Positions 11,609 through 22,569 of a stretch of DNA of 64,000 bases are shown one piece after another. The stretch comes from Amoebophrya sp. A120 (Eukaryota > Sar > Dinophyceae > Syndiniales > Amoebophryaceae). Numbering within the stretch: position 1 is the stretch's first letter; each line of letters opens with the position of its first letter. The notes beneath the pieces were generated by a model. That model ran no database searches and was not told where the DNA came from. It worked only from the letters and a program-made list of their open reading frames with translations. The stretch lies in contig CAJINV010000023.1 in assembly GCA_905178155.1 (NCBI GenBank), forward strand, positions 293,874 through 357,873, given 5' to 3'. Position numbers and translations under genes: made by a program.

Positions 11609-14600
11609 ATGGCGCAACGGCATGACGACCCACGAAACCAAGACTATCGCAAAAGAAAGCGGCGTTTGCTGAGCCTGAAGCTGAGCAGCAGCTTCCTTGT
11701 GTTGCTACTTATATTTCCGCTGCGAACCGTCGGAATATGCGAATTGGGTTGCAGTCTTCCGTAGGGATTGCAGCAAATGTATTTGTATCGCCATCGCGTT
11801 AGTAGTAAAAATGCATCGCCGCGACAGATAAATTTTTTCAAAAGCAAAAATGAAATCTTCATCTGTAATGCTGATATATGAATAAATAGCCTCAGGCGGC
11901 AAGGAGGTATCGCAATCAGTACGGGCGCGATACTTTTGCACAGGATATTCCACTCCAGAGCCCGTGCGACGGGACTTTCGTTTCCCTACGAACACACGGA
12001 AGAGGCGTTCGCATTCGCGATGATCTCCAGGTGCCGGCAGCTCAAGGTGAAGCGGTTCAGGTTTTCAGAAATGACAGAATTTCCGCCGCTCGACGTCCTG
12101 GTGACCACGACAAAGAAAAAGAAGCCCTAAGTGGTACTGGTCCCGCAGCTGCTTCTGAAGATGAAAATACATCTGAACTTTTCTACTTCGAGATCGTCTG
12201 TCGTGGTTACGACTCGATTGCCGAAACTGCCCATGAAAGCGCAAGCGGGTACGTGTTCTTCAGCCTGTGCAATGGGTCCCCGTTTTACTACCGGAGATTT
12301 TGCGAGCCCGGGCTGCTGTCGTGGTTGGATGTGTACAGTCCCCTCGGGTTTATGTTCGTGATGTTTTCGGATTTGCAAAACACGTGGCTTTTCCGTCCCG
12401 TGCGAAACGTGGTCGCGCCAAAGTTAGAAAATGGACCACGACCAGGCCACGTCGGTCCAGACGAAGCTCTGAGTATGACTCAGAGGACAAGCCGCGACCT
12501 GATGACCGCAACTTCCGCCTCCATCCGCAGAAAAAATACGAATAATGTGCGGCTCTTTCGCTTCGTCAAGCATGGGGATGTTGCGACCAGTGACAACGCC
12601 GCCACACAGAGGTATAACGGCAAGTACAACGGCGGATTGTTCTACGAACGCTTGAGACACTTCGTGACCGTGCGCGGACGCTGGCAGCGAGAAAATAAAC
12701 TTGTCGCGCAAGAGGACCAAGACAAAGGCTACTTTCTCCTAGATGCCGACTGCCTGCACGTGCGAAGCCAGATTCCGCTCTACGGCTCGAGGAACGACGC
12801 GGAAGACGCTTTTGACGTCGCACTCGGCGTCTACGCAAGAGACCAGCAAGTGCCTTGGATCCGACGACCAGGGGAAGACGAGCCACCTAGCGGGCCGACT
12901 TCTAGGGAAACACTACAAGGACAACTTCTATTGGATTCACCACCTCCGCGAAATGTTGCAACAGGCAGGAGCGACTCGAAGTCGTCGGCAGTGGGTACTA
13001 GTCGGAGGCACGATGTTGACGAGGACGGCTGTCCCCTTTTCACGACAAACAATCTGCTCCGACAGATGCGGGCACTGGAGTTCGAGGAAAAGGCTTTCGG
13101 GTGGTCGTCCTCCTTTTCAAGGGGTAGATCAGCGTGGTGGAGCGGGGCGAACGCCAAATCTTCCGAGCAGACAAAGGCGAGCGGTGAAGCAGACAGCATC
13201 GACAAAGACAGAGCTCCGCCGCATTGTCTATGATTTGCGAACATGGCTGGGTCTGGAACAGTGCAAACTTGTCGTGACGGTGGCTCGTCTGAATCATGAC
13301 GAAAATCTGTACTGCATGAGCAACGGAAGCAGTCTCATTCTCAGACAGCTTCCGTTGCTACTCGGAGGAGAGGACATTTCTCATTCAGGATAGGCAAGAA
13401 GAACTCCTCGTGAAGAGACCCAGACATAGTTGCCATACATACTTTCTGTTGCGACTCAACGGCGGATTTCTCTTCGTGAAAGCAAACGCAAAGGGCAAGC
13501 AGTACCTGCAGCTCGTGCAGGAATTAAGCGCCTACTTCATGCGGGTTGGCGATTGCAATCCAGGCGCGGCAGTGACCCTCGAGACGCACAGAAGCCTATG
13601 AGGGTGCACAACTACCTCCTACTTCCTCTCATTTGTGATGCAGATGCACGTCCATGAACATCAATTATACAGGTGTTGGCAAGAATCAGAGTACACGCTC
13701 CGCATGACAACTGGATGCGGTATGTTGCCTGACAAATGAGGAGAAGGGGGAGTGGCAGTTGCGCACTCTCATCAAACTTGTTGAGAATGCAGAAGGAATT
13801 TCAAGAAAGAGAGGAGCCTGCAAGTATCCTGAGGAAAGACGTTCCCACCCCGTAGGAATGATGAGGAGGGCGTGGATTTTGCTACAAAGATCAACGTGCT
13901 ACTGCTATTCTGGACCTGGACGTGGACGTTGCGCATGACAACTTTGAATTCGCATCGTCATAGGGAGTACCTAGCTAGTCAGTACGGCTACACCACGAAT
14001 CGATCTTGACATGCTGATTACTTACAGCAGGAGAACTTCCAAAAAACAACGTAGGGGTAGAGCGATATTTTTCCACTGAAAAGCAGGTTCTACTTTCCCG
14101 CTGATGCGAAAGTATTTTCCCGAATTTTTTGAGGACCCGGCGTACGGCTTGCTCGTAAATCGCGCGTTCCGTGGACCGGACCAAGCGGCCTTTGCGCATC
14201 TTCTCTTGCCCCCAACACAAGGTAGAAACAGCGTCACTGGTGTCGCGGCTGCAAAAAATGCGACAACAAACAACGCCGAGCGCCGAAAGCTGCGTGTTGA
14301 CCTCTTGCAAAGGCTGATGGAGTTTCTGAACGCGGAGACAAACGCTTGGCCGCTGTTGGACTTTTTCAACACTGACAGAAACGTAAAGACTTCGCCCGAT
14401 ACGTTTTTGGCGCTTCAACACAACGACCACTTCTTCCCAGACTCTGTAAAAACGAGTAACCCAGAGATCGCGAGAGCGCGACTACTTCCTATCGATCGAG
14501 TGCTACACTCGGACTCGCTCTCCGATTCCGGCGCCCTCGCACCCTACACCTACGCCGTGCATCTGAAGGGCAAGCGCTTTTTCGAGAGTTCATTGAAGAT

Positions 14601-15629
14601 GGACGCTTTGATAAAATGCTACGCAGTGTTTGCGCACGACTTTCACGAGCGGCGCAAGCGAATAGTAGACAAGCCACCATCGCCTACTTTTTCAGCTAGC
14701 TCCGACGAGGAGGGGGAAGAAAGTCGGTTCTTGATTGCTCCCCCCACCACTTTTTCCGGATTGATGCAGGCTGCGGTGAGGTTCGTGACAAGTACAAGAT
14801 CGACACGGGGAAAAATGCAATTGACTGCACCGCACGGACAAGAGCCAGGGGTTGCTTCTGCGGCTGGCCCCCGCGGACTACAGAGAAGTCGTCGCGAAGA
14901 CATGCGATTTGCGGAGAAGCTGCAGCGGTTTCGGAACGCAACGAGAATAAATCCCAAAACTTTCTTTCCACCGGAAAGCAAGAGAAGCAACAAGCTAGAG
15001 CTTTGGGACGATAGCCGGGGCACGGTGGTGGAAGTATTTGCAAAGAACAGCGCGCAAAACAACTCGTCTGCTGAAGCGATAGGATCTTCGCCCAAGTCTC
15101 CGTCTAGAGATAAATCATCATCTTGGGGCACGTGGTATCCATTGGAGGAAAGGTATCGTGCTAGTACACGTCACATGTCGATAAATTTTCCAAGAAGGAA
15201 AGGTGAAATGCTTGCTGCTGAGTTAAGCAGTGGGAAACCAGATCTGTCATGCTTATGCTGTACTGGAACTGATAACTACTACATCTACAATTGGTACGGG
15301 CACGATACTTGTTTTGCCTTGGACACGTGGCAAATGCGGCGCGCTTCCTGTGCTCGGTTTGCCCAAATGGTGGCATCAACAGAACTATGACTTGCAAAAG
15401 CATCGCACTCGTATAAATGCGTATACAAATTTTCTCAGCGTGAGAAATAAAATTTGTGATGCGGATTTACCTTGACACAAAAATTTGTAAACCATGATTG
15501 CAATTACTACGAGTACTATATTTTTGCACAGGATAGGAACGCAGAGTCACATGGAACTGGCAGAGTCTCGCGCTTTGGCTCAAGTACGCAATGTCTGCAG
15601 AAATGCTCGCTGTAGGACAGTGGAGATAG
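11609..15629 (+). CDS. Unknown signal-anchor protein with several introners
   Basis: ATG at 11609 starts a basic N-terminus (KRKRRLLSLK) and a hydrophobic segment FLVLLLIFPL, a likely signal anchor. Resolved exons: 11609-11761 region, 11952-13228, about 13447-13596, about 14087-15135, 15331-15385 and 15541-15629. Removing the introners at 11762, 13229 and 15386 with one direct-repeat copy keeps the frame; the one at 15136 is itself in frame. The intron between 13597 and about 14086 is only partly resolved and may contain a small exon (13772-13851, RMQKEFQEREEPASILRK). Readable motifs include FYFEIVCRGYDS, LLRLNGGFLFVKAN and FPEFFEDPAYGLLVNRAF. A segment near 14550-14660 (FFESSLKMDALIKCYAVF) weakly resembles the Tyr-rich module of the paralogues at 5929 and 18834, so this may be a distant relative. 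Function unknown. Confidence 0.6.
11762..11947 (+). mobile_element. Introner, family 2 (AAAGTATCGTACTCGTA)
   Basis: Right end reads GGCGCGATACTTTTGCAC then AGGATA; the left end is a diverged reverse complement beginning TAGGGATTGC. Direct repeat TTCC at 11757-11760 and 11948-11951. Removal joins the signal anchor to the main frame. Confidence 0.65.
13229..13441 (+). mobile_element. Introner, family 1
   Basis: Left TIR begins TATGATTTGC and contains GGCTGGGTCTGGAA; right TIR contains GAGACCCAGACAT and ends CATACATA. Flanks TTGTC and CTTTC are an imperfect direct repeat. Removal gives an in-frame Leu-Leu-Arg-Leu junction. Confidence 0.75.
13597..13771 (+). mobile_element. Foldback intronic element, distinct TIR
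   Basis: About 38 bp at the left end (beginning TATGAGGGTGCACAACTACC) is the imperfect reverse complement of the right end (GGCAGTTGCGCACTCTCA). It starts with TAT like the other introners, but I found no clear direct repeat. It forms the first part of an unresolved intron. Confidence 0.5.
15136..15323 (+). mobile_element. Introner, family 2, length multiple of three
   Basis: Left end TATCCATTGG with GGTATCGTGCTAGTAC; right end GTACGGGCACGATACTTG. Direct repeat CACGTGG at 15129-15135 and 15324-15330, the longest exact one found here. The repeat-to-repeat distance is 195 nt and the frame stays open through it. Confidence 0.75.
15386..15535 (+). mobile_element. Introner, family 2
   Basis: TIRs read AAAAGCATCGCACTCGTA and its near reverse complement. 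Direct repeat GAAC at 15382-15385 and 15537-15540. Removal extends the host frame to a TAG at 15627-15629. Confidence 0.8.
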
Positions 15630-15834
15630 TACGGCGAGGCCGGGTCAGATATCAATTTTTTCACACCGAGAGCACAGAGCAATATGGGATCAACCGCAAA
15701 GGACATCGAAAAAAGGTTGTAAAAAATTGATGCACCTTGCGCGATAAACTAATACCCAGGGCTTCAGTGATCTAAATCAAAATCATCCGAGACGCACTTC
15801 CATTCATCTTGTCGAACAGTAATAACTATAGCCT

Positions 15835-18310
15835 AATTTTGTTCGAGCGAGAAAATATTTTCGACAGGTGCGATTTTTTGGTCCAAAATCTTCAACAAAG
15901 AAAAAACCAACCACTTGCCGCACAGTATGACGCGTTTCGTCGATGCCGCCGGAGGGGTAGCGGAGGCCAAGTGGCGACCAGTAGTAGTCCAATTTACGTC
16001 GTGCGAGAAAATGTTCTCGCGAGTTGTGATTTTTTGGTCCAAAATCCGCACCAGCGCAAAACATATGCTTTCCGCATGCTGCTCTGGTTTAGTTGGACCT
16101 CCTCGAGGCCTCCGCTGCCCCTCCGTAGTCTGGACCAATGTCTACCATAGCATGCCGATTCAATGCGTTTTTGATTTCGGCCTCAAAATGATGAAAAGCT
16201 ATGCCCAAATCAACAACAACATTCGCCGCATGGTACGGCGAGTTTGGTCGAGGCCGCCGGAGGGGTAGCGGAGGCCAAGTGGCGAGCAGTAGTAGTCCAA
16301 TTTAGGTCGTGCGATAAAGTATTATCGCGAGGTGCAATTTTTTGGTCAAAAAGCCGCATCAACGCAAAATATATGTTTTCCGCACAGTACTCTGATCCCG
16401 ACTGATCTCCTCGTAGCCTCCGCTGCCCCTCCGTCGCCTGGGCCAAAGTTTATCGTAGCATGCGGAAGACATGTTTTTCCAATTTCGGTTTGAAGATATT
16501 GAAAATCGAGCCCCAAAACAAAAAGAACCTTTGCCGCATGGTACGGCGCGTTTGGTCGAGCCCGCCGGAGGGGTAGCGGAGGCCAAGTGGCGACCAGTAG
16601 TAGTCCAATTTAGGTCGTGCGAGAAAATGTTCCCGCGAGTTGTCATTTTTTGGTCCAAAATCCGCAACAACACAAAATAACCATTTTCCCCACGCTTCGC
16701 TGATTTCGCCGGACCTTCCCAACCCCTCCGCTGCCCCTCCGCAGTCTAGGCCAATGTCTACCACAGCATGCGGGATACGGGTTTTTTTGATTTTGATTTC
16801 AAATTGTTGAAAATCGACCCTGAAATCAAAAACAACATTCGCCGCATGGTACGGTGCCAGTGGTCGAGCCCGGCGGAGGGGTAGCGGAGGCCACATGGCA
16901 GAAAGTAATTGTCCAATTTAGGTCGTGCAAAAAAATACTTTCGCGCATTGTGATTCTTTGGGCCAAAATCCGCAACAAAACAAAATAGTCATTTTCCCCA
17001 CGCTACGCTGATTTCGCCGGACCTCCCCGACCCCTCCGCTGCCCCTCCGTAGTCTAGGCCAATGTCTACCACAGCATGCGGAATAGTGGTTTTTTTGATT
17101 TTGATTTTAATTTGTTGAAAATCAACCCTGAAATCAAAAACAACATTCGCCGCATGGTACGGCGCCAGTGGTCGAGCCCGGCGGAGGGGTAGCGGAGGCC
17201 ACATGGCAGAAAGTAATTGTCCAATTTAGGTCGTGCAAAAAAATACTTTCGCGCATTGTGATTCTTTGGGCCAAAATCCGCAACAAAACAAAATAGTCAT
17301 TTTCCCCACGCTACGCTGATTTCGCCGGACCTCCCCGACCCCTCCGCTGCCCCTCCGTAGTCTAGGCCAATGTCTACCACAGCATGCGGAATAGTGGTTT
17401 TTTTGATTTTGATTTTAATTTGTTGAAAATCAACCCTGAAATCAAAAACAACATTCGCCGCATGGTACGGCGCCAGTGGTCGAGCCCGGCGGAGGGGTAG
17501 CGGAGGCCACATGGCAGAAAGTAATAGTCCAATTTAGGTCGTGCAAAAAAATACTTTCGCGCATTGTGATTCTTTGGGCCAAAATCCGCAACAAAACAAA
17601 ATAGTCATTTTCCCCACGCTACGCTGATTTCGCCGGACCTCCCCGACCCCTCCGCTGCCCCTCCGTAGTCTAGGCCAATGTCTACCACAGCATGCCGATT
17701 AGTGTTTTTTTTGATTTTGATTTCAAATTGTTGAAAATCGACCCTGAAATCAAAAACAAGATTCGCCGCATGGTACGGCGCCCGTGGTCGAGCCCGGCGG
17801 AGGGGTAGCGGAGGCCACATGGCAGAAAGTAGTAGTCCAATTTAGGTCGTGCAGAAAAATACTTTCGCGCATTATGATTTTTTGGGCCAAAATCCGCAAC
17901 AAAACAAAATAGTCATTTTCCCCACGCTACGCTGATTTCGCCGGACCTCCCCAACCCCTCCGCTGCCCCTCCGCAGTCTAGGCCGATGTCTACCACAGCA
18001 TGCGAAATAGTGGTTTTTTTGATTTCGGTTTGAAAATATTTAAAGTCGATGCCCAAACCACAAACAACATTTGCCGCATACTATGGCGTGTTTGGTCGAG
18101 CCCGCCGGAGGGGTAGCGGAGGCCAAATGGCAACCAGTAATATGCAGAATTTAGGTCGTCATAAGAAATACTTTCGCGAGTTGTAATTTTTTGCACCAAA
18201 ATCCGCAACAAAGCAAAGTAGTGACTTTCCCCACGCTGCTCTGGTTTTGGCGGACCTCCTCGGAGCCTCCGCTGCCCTTCACTGCCTAGTCCGGACCAAT
18301 GTCTACTACA
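15835..18310. repeat. 308-bp tandem repeat, array 3
   Basis: Eight units with forward cores near 15950, 16257, 16566, 16875, 17183, 17491, 17799 and 18107. Units between 16990 and 17920 are almost identical at exactly 308-bp spacing. Core and inverted core are as in array 2. About 520 bp separate the array from the ATG of the next gene. Confidence 0.92.
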
Positions 18311-18833
18311 ACGTTCTCGTGAGATCGTATCGACTTTATTTCAGCAAAAAGTAGGAAGACTGAGGCTGTCGCAGGGATTTGTTATATTCTCGATTCGTGG
18401 TGGTCTAGAGTAGCGCACGAGTTGTGTCTTTGTCCTTTCGTGCTCGATCGACTCGTCTTTTGAATCCAGTCGCACTACCAGTCGTCAGTTTGTAACCCCG
18501 TCAGTTGGGTATGGGTAAGTCATTCACTCACTCAGTCATGATACCACTTCCATTCCTGCGATCTGTACATGCATCGTTGCTTCGACATCGAGTCGTTTTG
18601 CGTGGGTGTCCTCGCGGTTTCGTTTTCTTGTGAAAAGTTTATTCTGGTTTTCTTTCTGCAGACACGAAAAAATTTGAAAGCCATAGATGACATCATAGCT
18701 TCCGCTTCGAAGAGCAAAAGTACCTAGGAGTTCTTGTGCTTCAAATACTAATGTTGCTGTGATAATTCCATCGAGTTTAAGTTTTTCGTTTTTTTCCAGC
18801 AGTGGTGCAAAGTATAACGGCAAGAGAATCAGA

Positions 18834-21721
18834 ATGTCTTTCGCCCCTCCTTTCGGGATACACCACCTTGCATTCGTGGCGGTCTCGGTGTTGCATGTGA
18901 CACATTCTCTCGGGCGAGCATTGCCGAGCATGTTGCGGGAACTGCAGTTGCAGTTGGAGGCTTCTCGTAACGACCCCACTCCCAACAACCTGTCGTCTCA
19001 CCTGGCTCGTTTCGTGCGGAACGTGCCACAGGTCGTAGCCTACGACGCACTCTACGCGGACGGTGCGCTCCGCACCGGAGTACACACGGGAGCAGTGGAG
19101 CTGTGTTGCCATTTCTTGGTCGACCTCTACGTGGTTACCTACCTGACCGGAAAATTTCTGGGCCTTTTTGGTGCGGATCCACAGTGGCACGTTCCGGTCT
19201 GGCGTCTCGCGTCCGCCGACGAGGTGTGGCTTGTCTGCCTGCCGTTCGTTGCGCTGCAAATAACCGCGAATACCATTCCCGGTGAGATGTACGTTGCACT
19301 GACGGTCTTGGCTGCTTGGCAGATTGCAATGATTGTCTTGCTGCTTTTGATCATGTATCGAGAGCAGTACGAACAACGAATCGCACTTGCGCCTTCAGCG
19401 GAGGAGCCAACAGCAAGCCACTGCAATCGTGAGCACGGCGCGGCTGGTGACGCTGGTCAAGTGCAAGAGCGAGTTGATCAGCGCGATGAGTCGGATGCTG
19501 CGCTTGCGAGTCAAGCACAAGATGAACGTGTCCATCATTGTCCTGGCCGGAAAATAAGCGTGCCGCGCATCATCATGCTGCCATACCTCGCTCATCCATT
19601 TACTTCTAGGCAGGCTCTTGTCTTGGCACTGGTCGCGGTAATTTGGTGCTGCCTTTTCAGCGTCAGGACGAAGCCGACGAGCTCATTTTGCTGTGGCCGT
19701 TCGTCTCCGCTGGTACCACTCTGCTTCCTGCACTTGCAGCCTCTTTACAAAGAAACCTGAACTTCGATCTGCTGCTGTTGGTTCTGTGCTACACGGTCAC
19801 GAGTGTTTTTTCGGGTCACCATGCGGACTTTTGGTATTGCCTGCAACGCGCCCTTCTGCCGTTTGCGATCGACATCCACGCTAGCAGCTGCGAAGTTGCG
19901 GGTGTTATTTCCGCATCGCGATTGCTTCTGGCGCGGATTGAAAGGCGTGTGGGACGCTTTTTCGGCGAAGCGCGCAAGACCTTTTTGCTTGCCAAGGACA
20001 GCCGCCGGACGCCAATGGCTTTCGTACGCTTCAGCGACCTTGCGGACCGCACCATCGTCGAAGGCCATTGTCAAGCTGATCGCCTGGCTGCGCCGGGCGG
20101 GAACGAAGCTGAATTGTTGCGACTGGCAGCCGAGGTTCTCGGCTGCCTGACTGCCCGCGCGGATCTCGTGCGCGACCTTGACGCAGAAAATAGTCCGTTC
20201 CTGCATGTCGATCCGAATCCCCCAAGGATAGATGGCTGGAACATCGGCAACCGTTACCGGGTAGTTTTTCGGCTAGAGGTGCTAATGGCCAAGCCGCGCG
20301 GCCGACACGCGCAGGAAGGCTCCGGTGAGACAAAAGCGCTAGAGATACGAATCTACTCTAGCGGCAGAGCCGTGGTTACTCTGGATGGCGAAAAACACGG
20401 GTGCGCCGGGACAATAGCGATGTGGACGCCATCACATTTGCGTCTTTGTGAAAAAGGCGAGCGCAAGTACATAGAATCTTTTTGCTGTGATGCAGTTTCG
20501 ACGAGAGGCATTGTACTTTTTAATCTTGGAGTTCTTCCGCTTCTTGTTAAAACGCAATCATGAAAATAAAAAGGATTGATGCAACAATACGACCCACTTC
20601 AAATTTATTCTTGACAAAACTGATCCACCAGGTGGTTGCATTTCTGGGGGGTCCCCAACAATGCGGAAGAGTACGAGCGTGGACTTGACAAGCCAATCAA
20701 GATGTGTCTCGCATATGCTGCTGAGCACGTGGGCTTGGGCACACCCGCTTCTGCAGGCAGCACCAACGAAATCGCACGGTGCGACGAGACGAACGCTATT
20801 GAGTTGTACATCCTACCGCCTTTCCGTCCCCGAGAATACGACGACATCAGCAGCGCGCCGATGGAAAGAGACATGCAAGTTTTTGGAGCACGATCTCGGC
20901 AATGCAGAGAACTTCTCTGCTTTCGCGATGCTGTTGCGCGTTTCCGACGACGATACTCCTGCTCTATGAACTCCTCGATGGATTCGGACGCAAACGGCTT
21001 TCAAGGCTTCGACGCGGCGAACCCCGTCCTTCTTCAGTACTACTACGACACAGTACTTTCAGAAGACCCCCCCTTCGACTACGACAGGACATTGAGAAGC
21101 TACCTTTTTCCATACCGAAGGTACCACGACTACCCGCCGTACCACGAGTACAAACGAGAGCCAGACCCGCGCTATTACCGTTCGCCCGTCTCCGCAGATG
21201 ATCAAGCACGATCCGTTTCGCTGGCACGCGAGCTCCGCAGCAAGAGTGCTTGGCTCACGGCTGCCTACTACGTGCTGGCAAGCGAACACCGCAGGCTGCT
21301 GTTCTTCCCCGAAGACCAAGGTGAAAGTTTTCCAGGTCTCGAGCAAACCTCCGACGGCCCGGAAGTGGCGGAGAGGGAGAAGCCGGACGGAACAGACTTC
21401 GAAGCGCCGGAAGAGGACGACGACAGCATTATGAGCGACACGGAGGAATTCGGGCACGACGCGAGCGAAGAGGAGGCGGAATCCGAGCTGGTGGAAGCCC
21501 ATCAAGCATCGGACCGCGAGCAGCACACGGTTGATTTCGAGGTCAAGGTCATTATTCGTGCGGAAGACGCGGCCGGGGGCTCCAGCAAAATCGAGCCTAC
21601 AAAAGGGACTAGTGGACGGGTTCCACTACAAAAATTACTACAAGTACACGTAGTACAACTACGTGCCACGACGAACGTAGGACGTCACCGACCGAGGTTG
21701 GAGCTCCTGAAGTTTCTCTGA
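18834..21721 (+). CDS. Unknown multi-pass membrane protein, paralogue 2
   Basis: ATG at 18834 opens with a hydrophobic leader (HHLAFVAVSVLHVTHSL). Further hydrophobic stretches follow, then a charged loop, then FVRFSDLADRT and EIRIYSSGRAVVTLDGEKHG, the same motifs as in the gene at 5929. Exons used: 18834-19637, 19661-20466 and 20632-21721, total 899 residues. The 20467-20631 intron is GT-AG, 165 nt, and matches the intron position in paralogue 1. The first junction needs a 23-nt intron (GTAATT...TTTTCAG) or reflects a frameshift; a 29-nt intron from 19632 would also restore frame. The C-terminal part carries a Tyr-rich module (YYYDTVLSEDPPFDYDRT) and an acidic stretch. No introner is present. 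Function unknown. Confidence 0.65.
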
Positions 21722-22569
21722 AGAACTAAATCACAACTACTTATCCCAGGAGACGCATTGAAGACGTCATTATAACTGAGGCAGAATCTGGTTCTTGAGC
21801 CGAGAAATAGCAGAAGAAAAAAAGATCCCAGCAGAATGTTGCGAATCCTCGGTCTCGCTTCCTTTCTATAGCTTCAGGACTGGTGAAAGAAATTAAAAAA
21901 CTCAAATGCAGCGCTACGGCAACAAAACCTCTTTCATTCTTCCGTCACTGTGTCTGGGCGTGGCGTCAAATATCCAACGCCCCAAATAGGCGATCCTTTG
22001 CAATTTCATCACTATAAATCTATCTTCGGGTATTGTGGACATATGATCCGGAAAAGAAGGAAATTAGCAACGCATGACGTGCTGATGAGCGAGCAAGGAT
22101 CAAGTGAAGAGATCACGTTCTAGTACTTGTACTACGCCAAGAATGACAACACTATAACAACATGAATCACGAAAATGATGCCGCTGGTTATCCTAGTGAT
22201 CAACGTCGCAATAGTCAAGGCCTGAGCTAGCCAAATAGGGCGAAATCACGCACAACAGTGCCGGCATTCCGAGCGCGAGCAGATCACAGGCATTGATTAC
22301 TACTTCGCGCTGCAAGAACAACAAGAATAAACAGCCTCAACCTCTTACAAAAATTGACTCTGAACAGATTACGACTAGTTTGACTCGTCAAAGCCGAGTA
22401 AACCTACGTCCTCCTATTTCTCGGTCTAACTTTATCGGCTATAAAGCCTCTCTCGACACGGACACGGATACAAACATCAAGCAAGTGTGCGTATCTACAT
22501 CAAAATTTTGAATCGATTTGAATTTTACAGCTACATTCACAGTCGATTTAGTTGACGTCAGTTTTTTCC
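21722..22569. other. Intergenic stretch
   Basis: AT-rich, without introner TIRs or array units. No promoter element can be named; dinoflagellate promoters are poorly defined. Confidence 0.4.

Noticed and set aside
15568-15582. Second spliced-leader match (TTTGGCTCAAG)
   Set aside because: Only 11 bases match, the upstream SL part is absent, and it lies in a coding frame.
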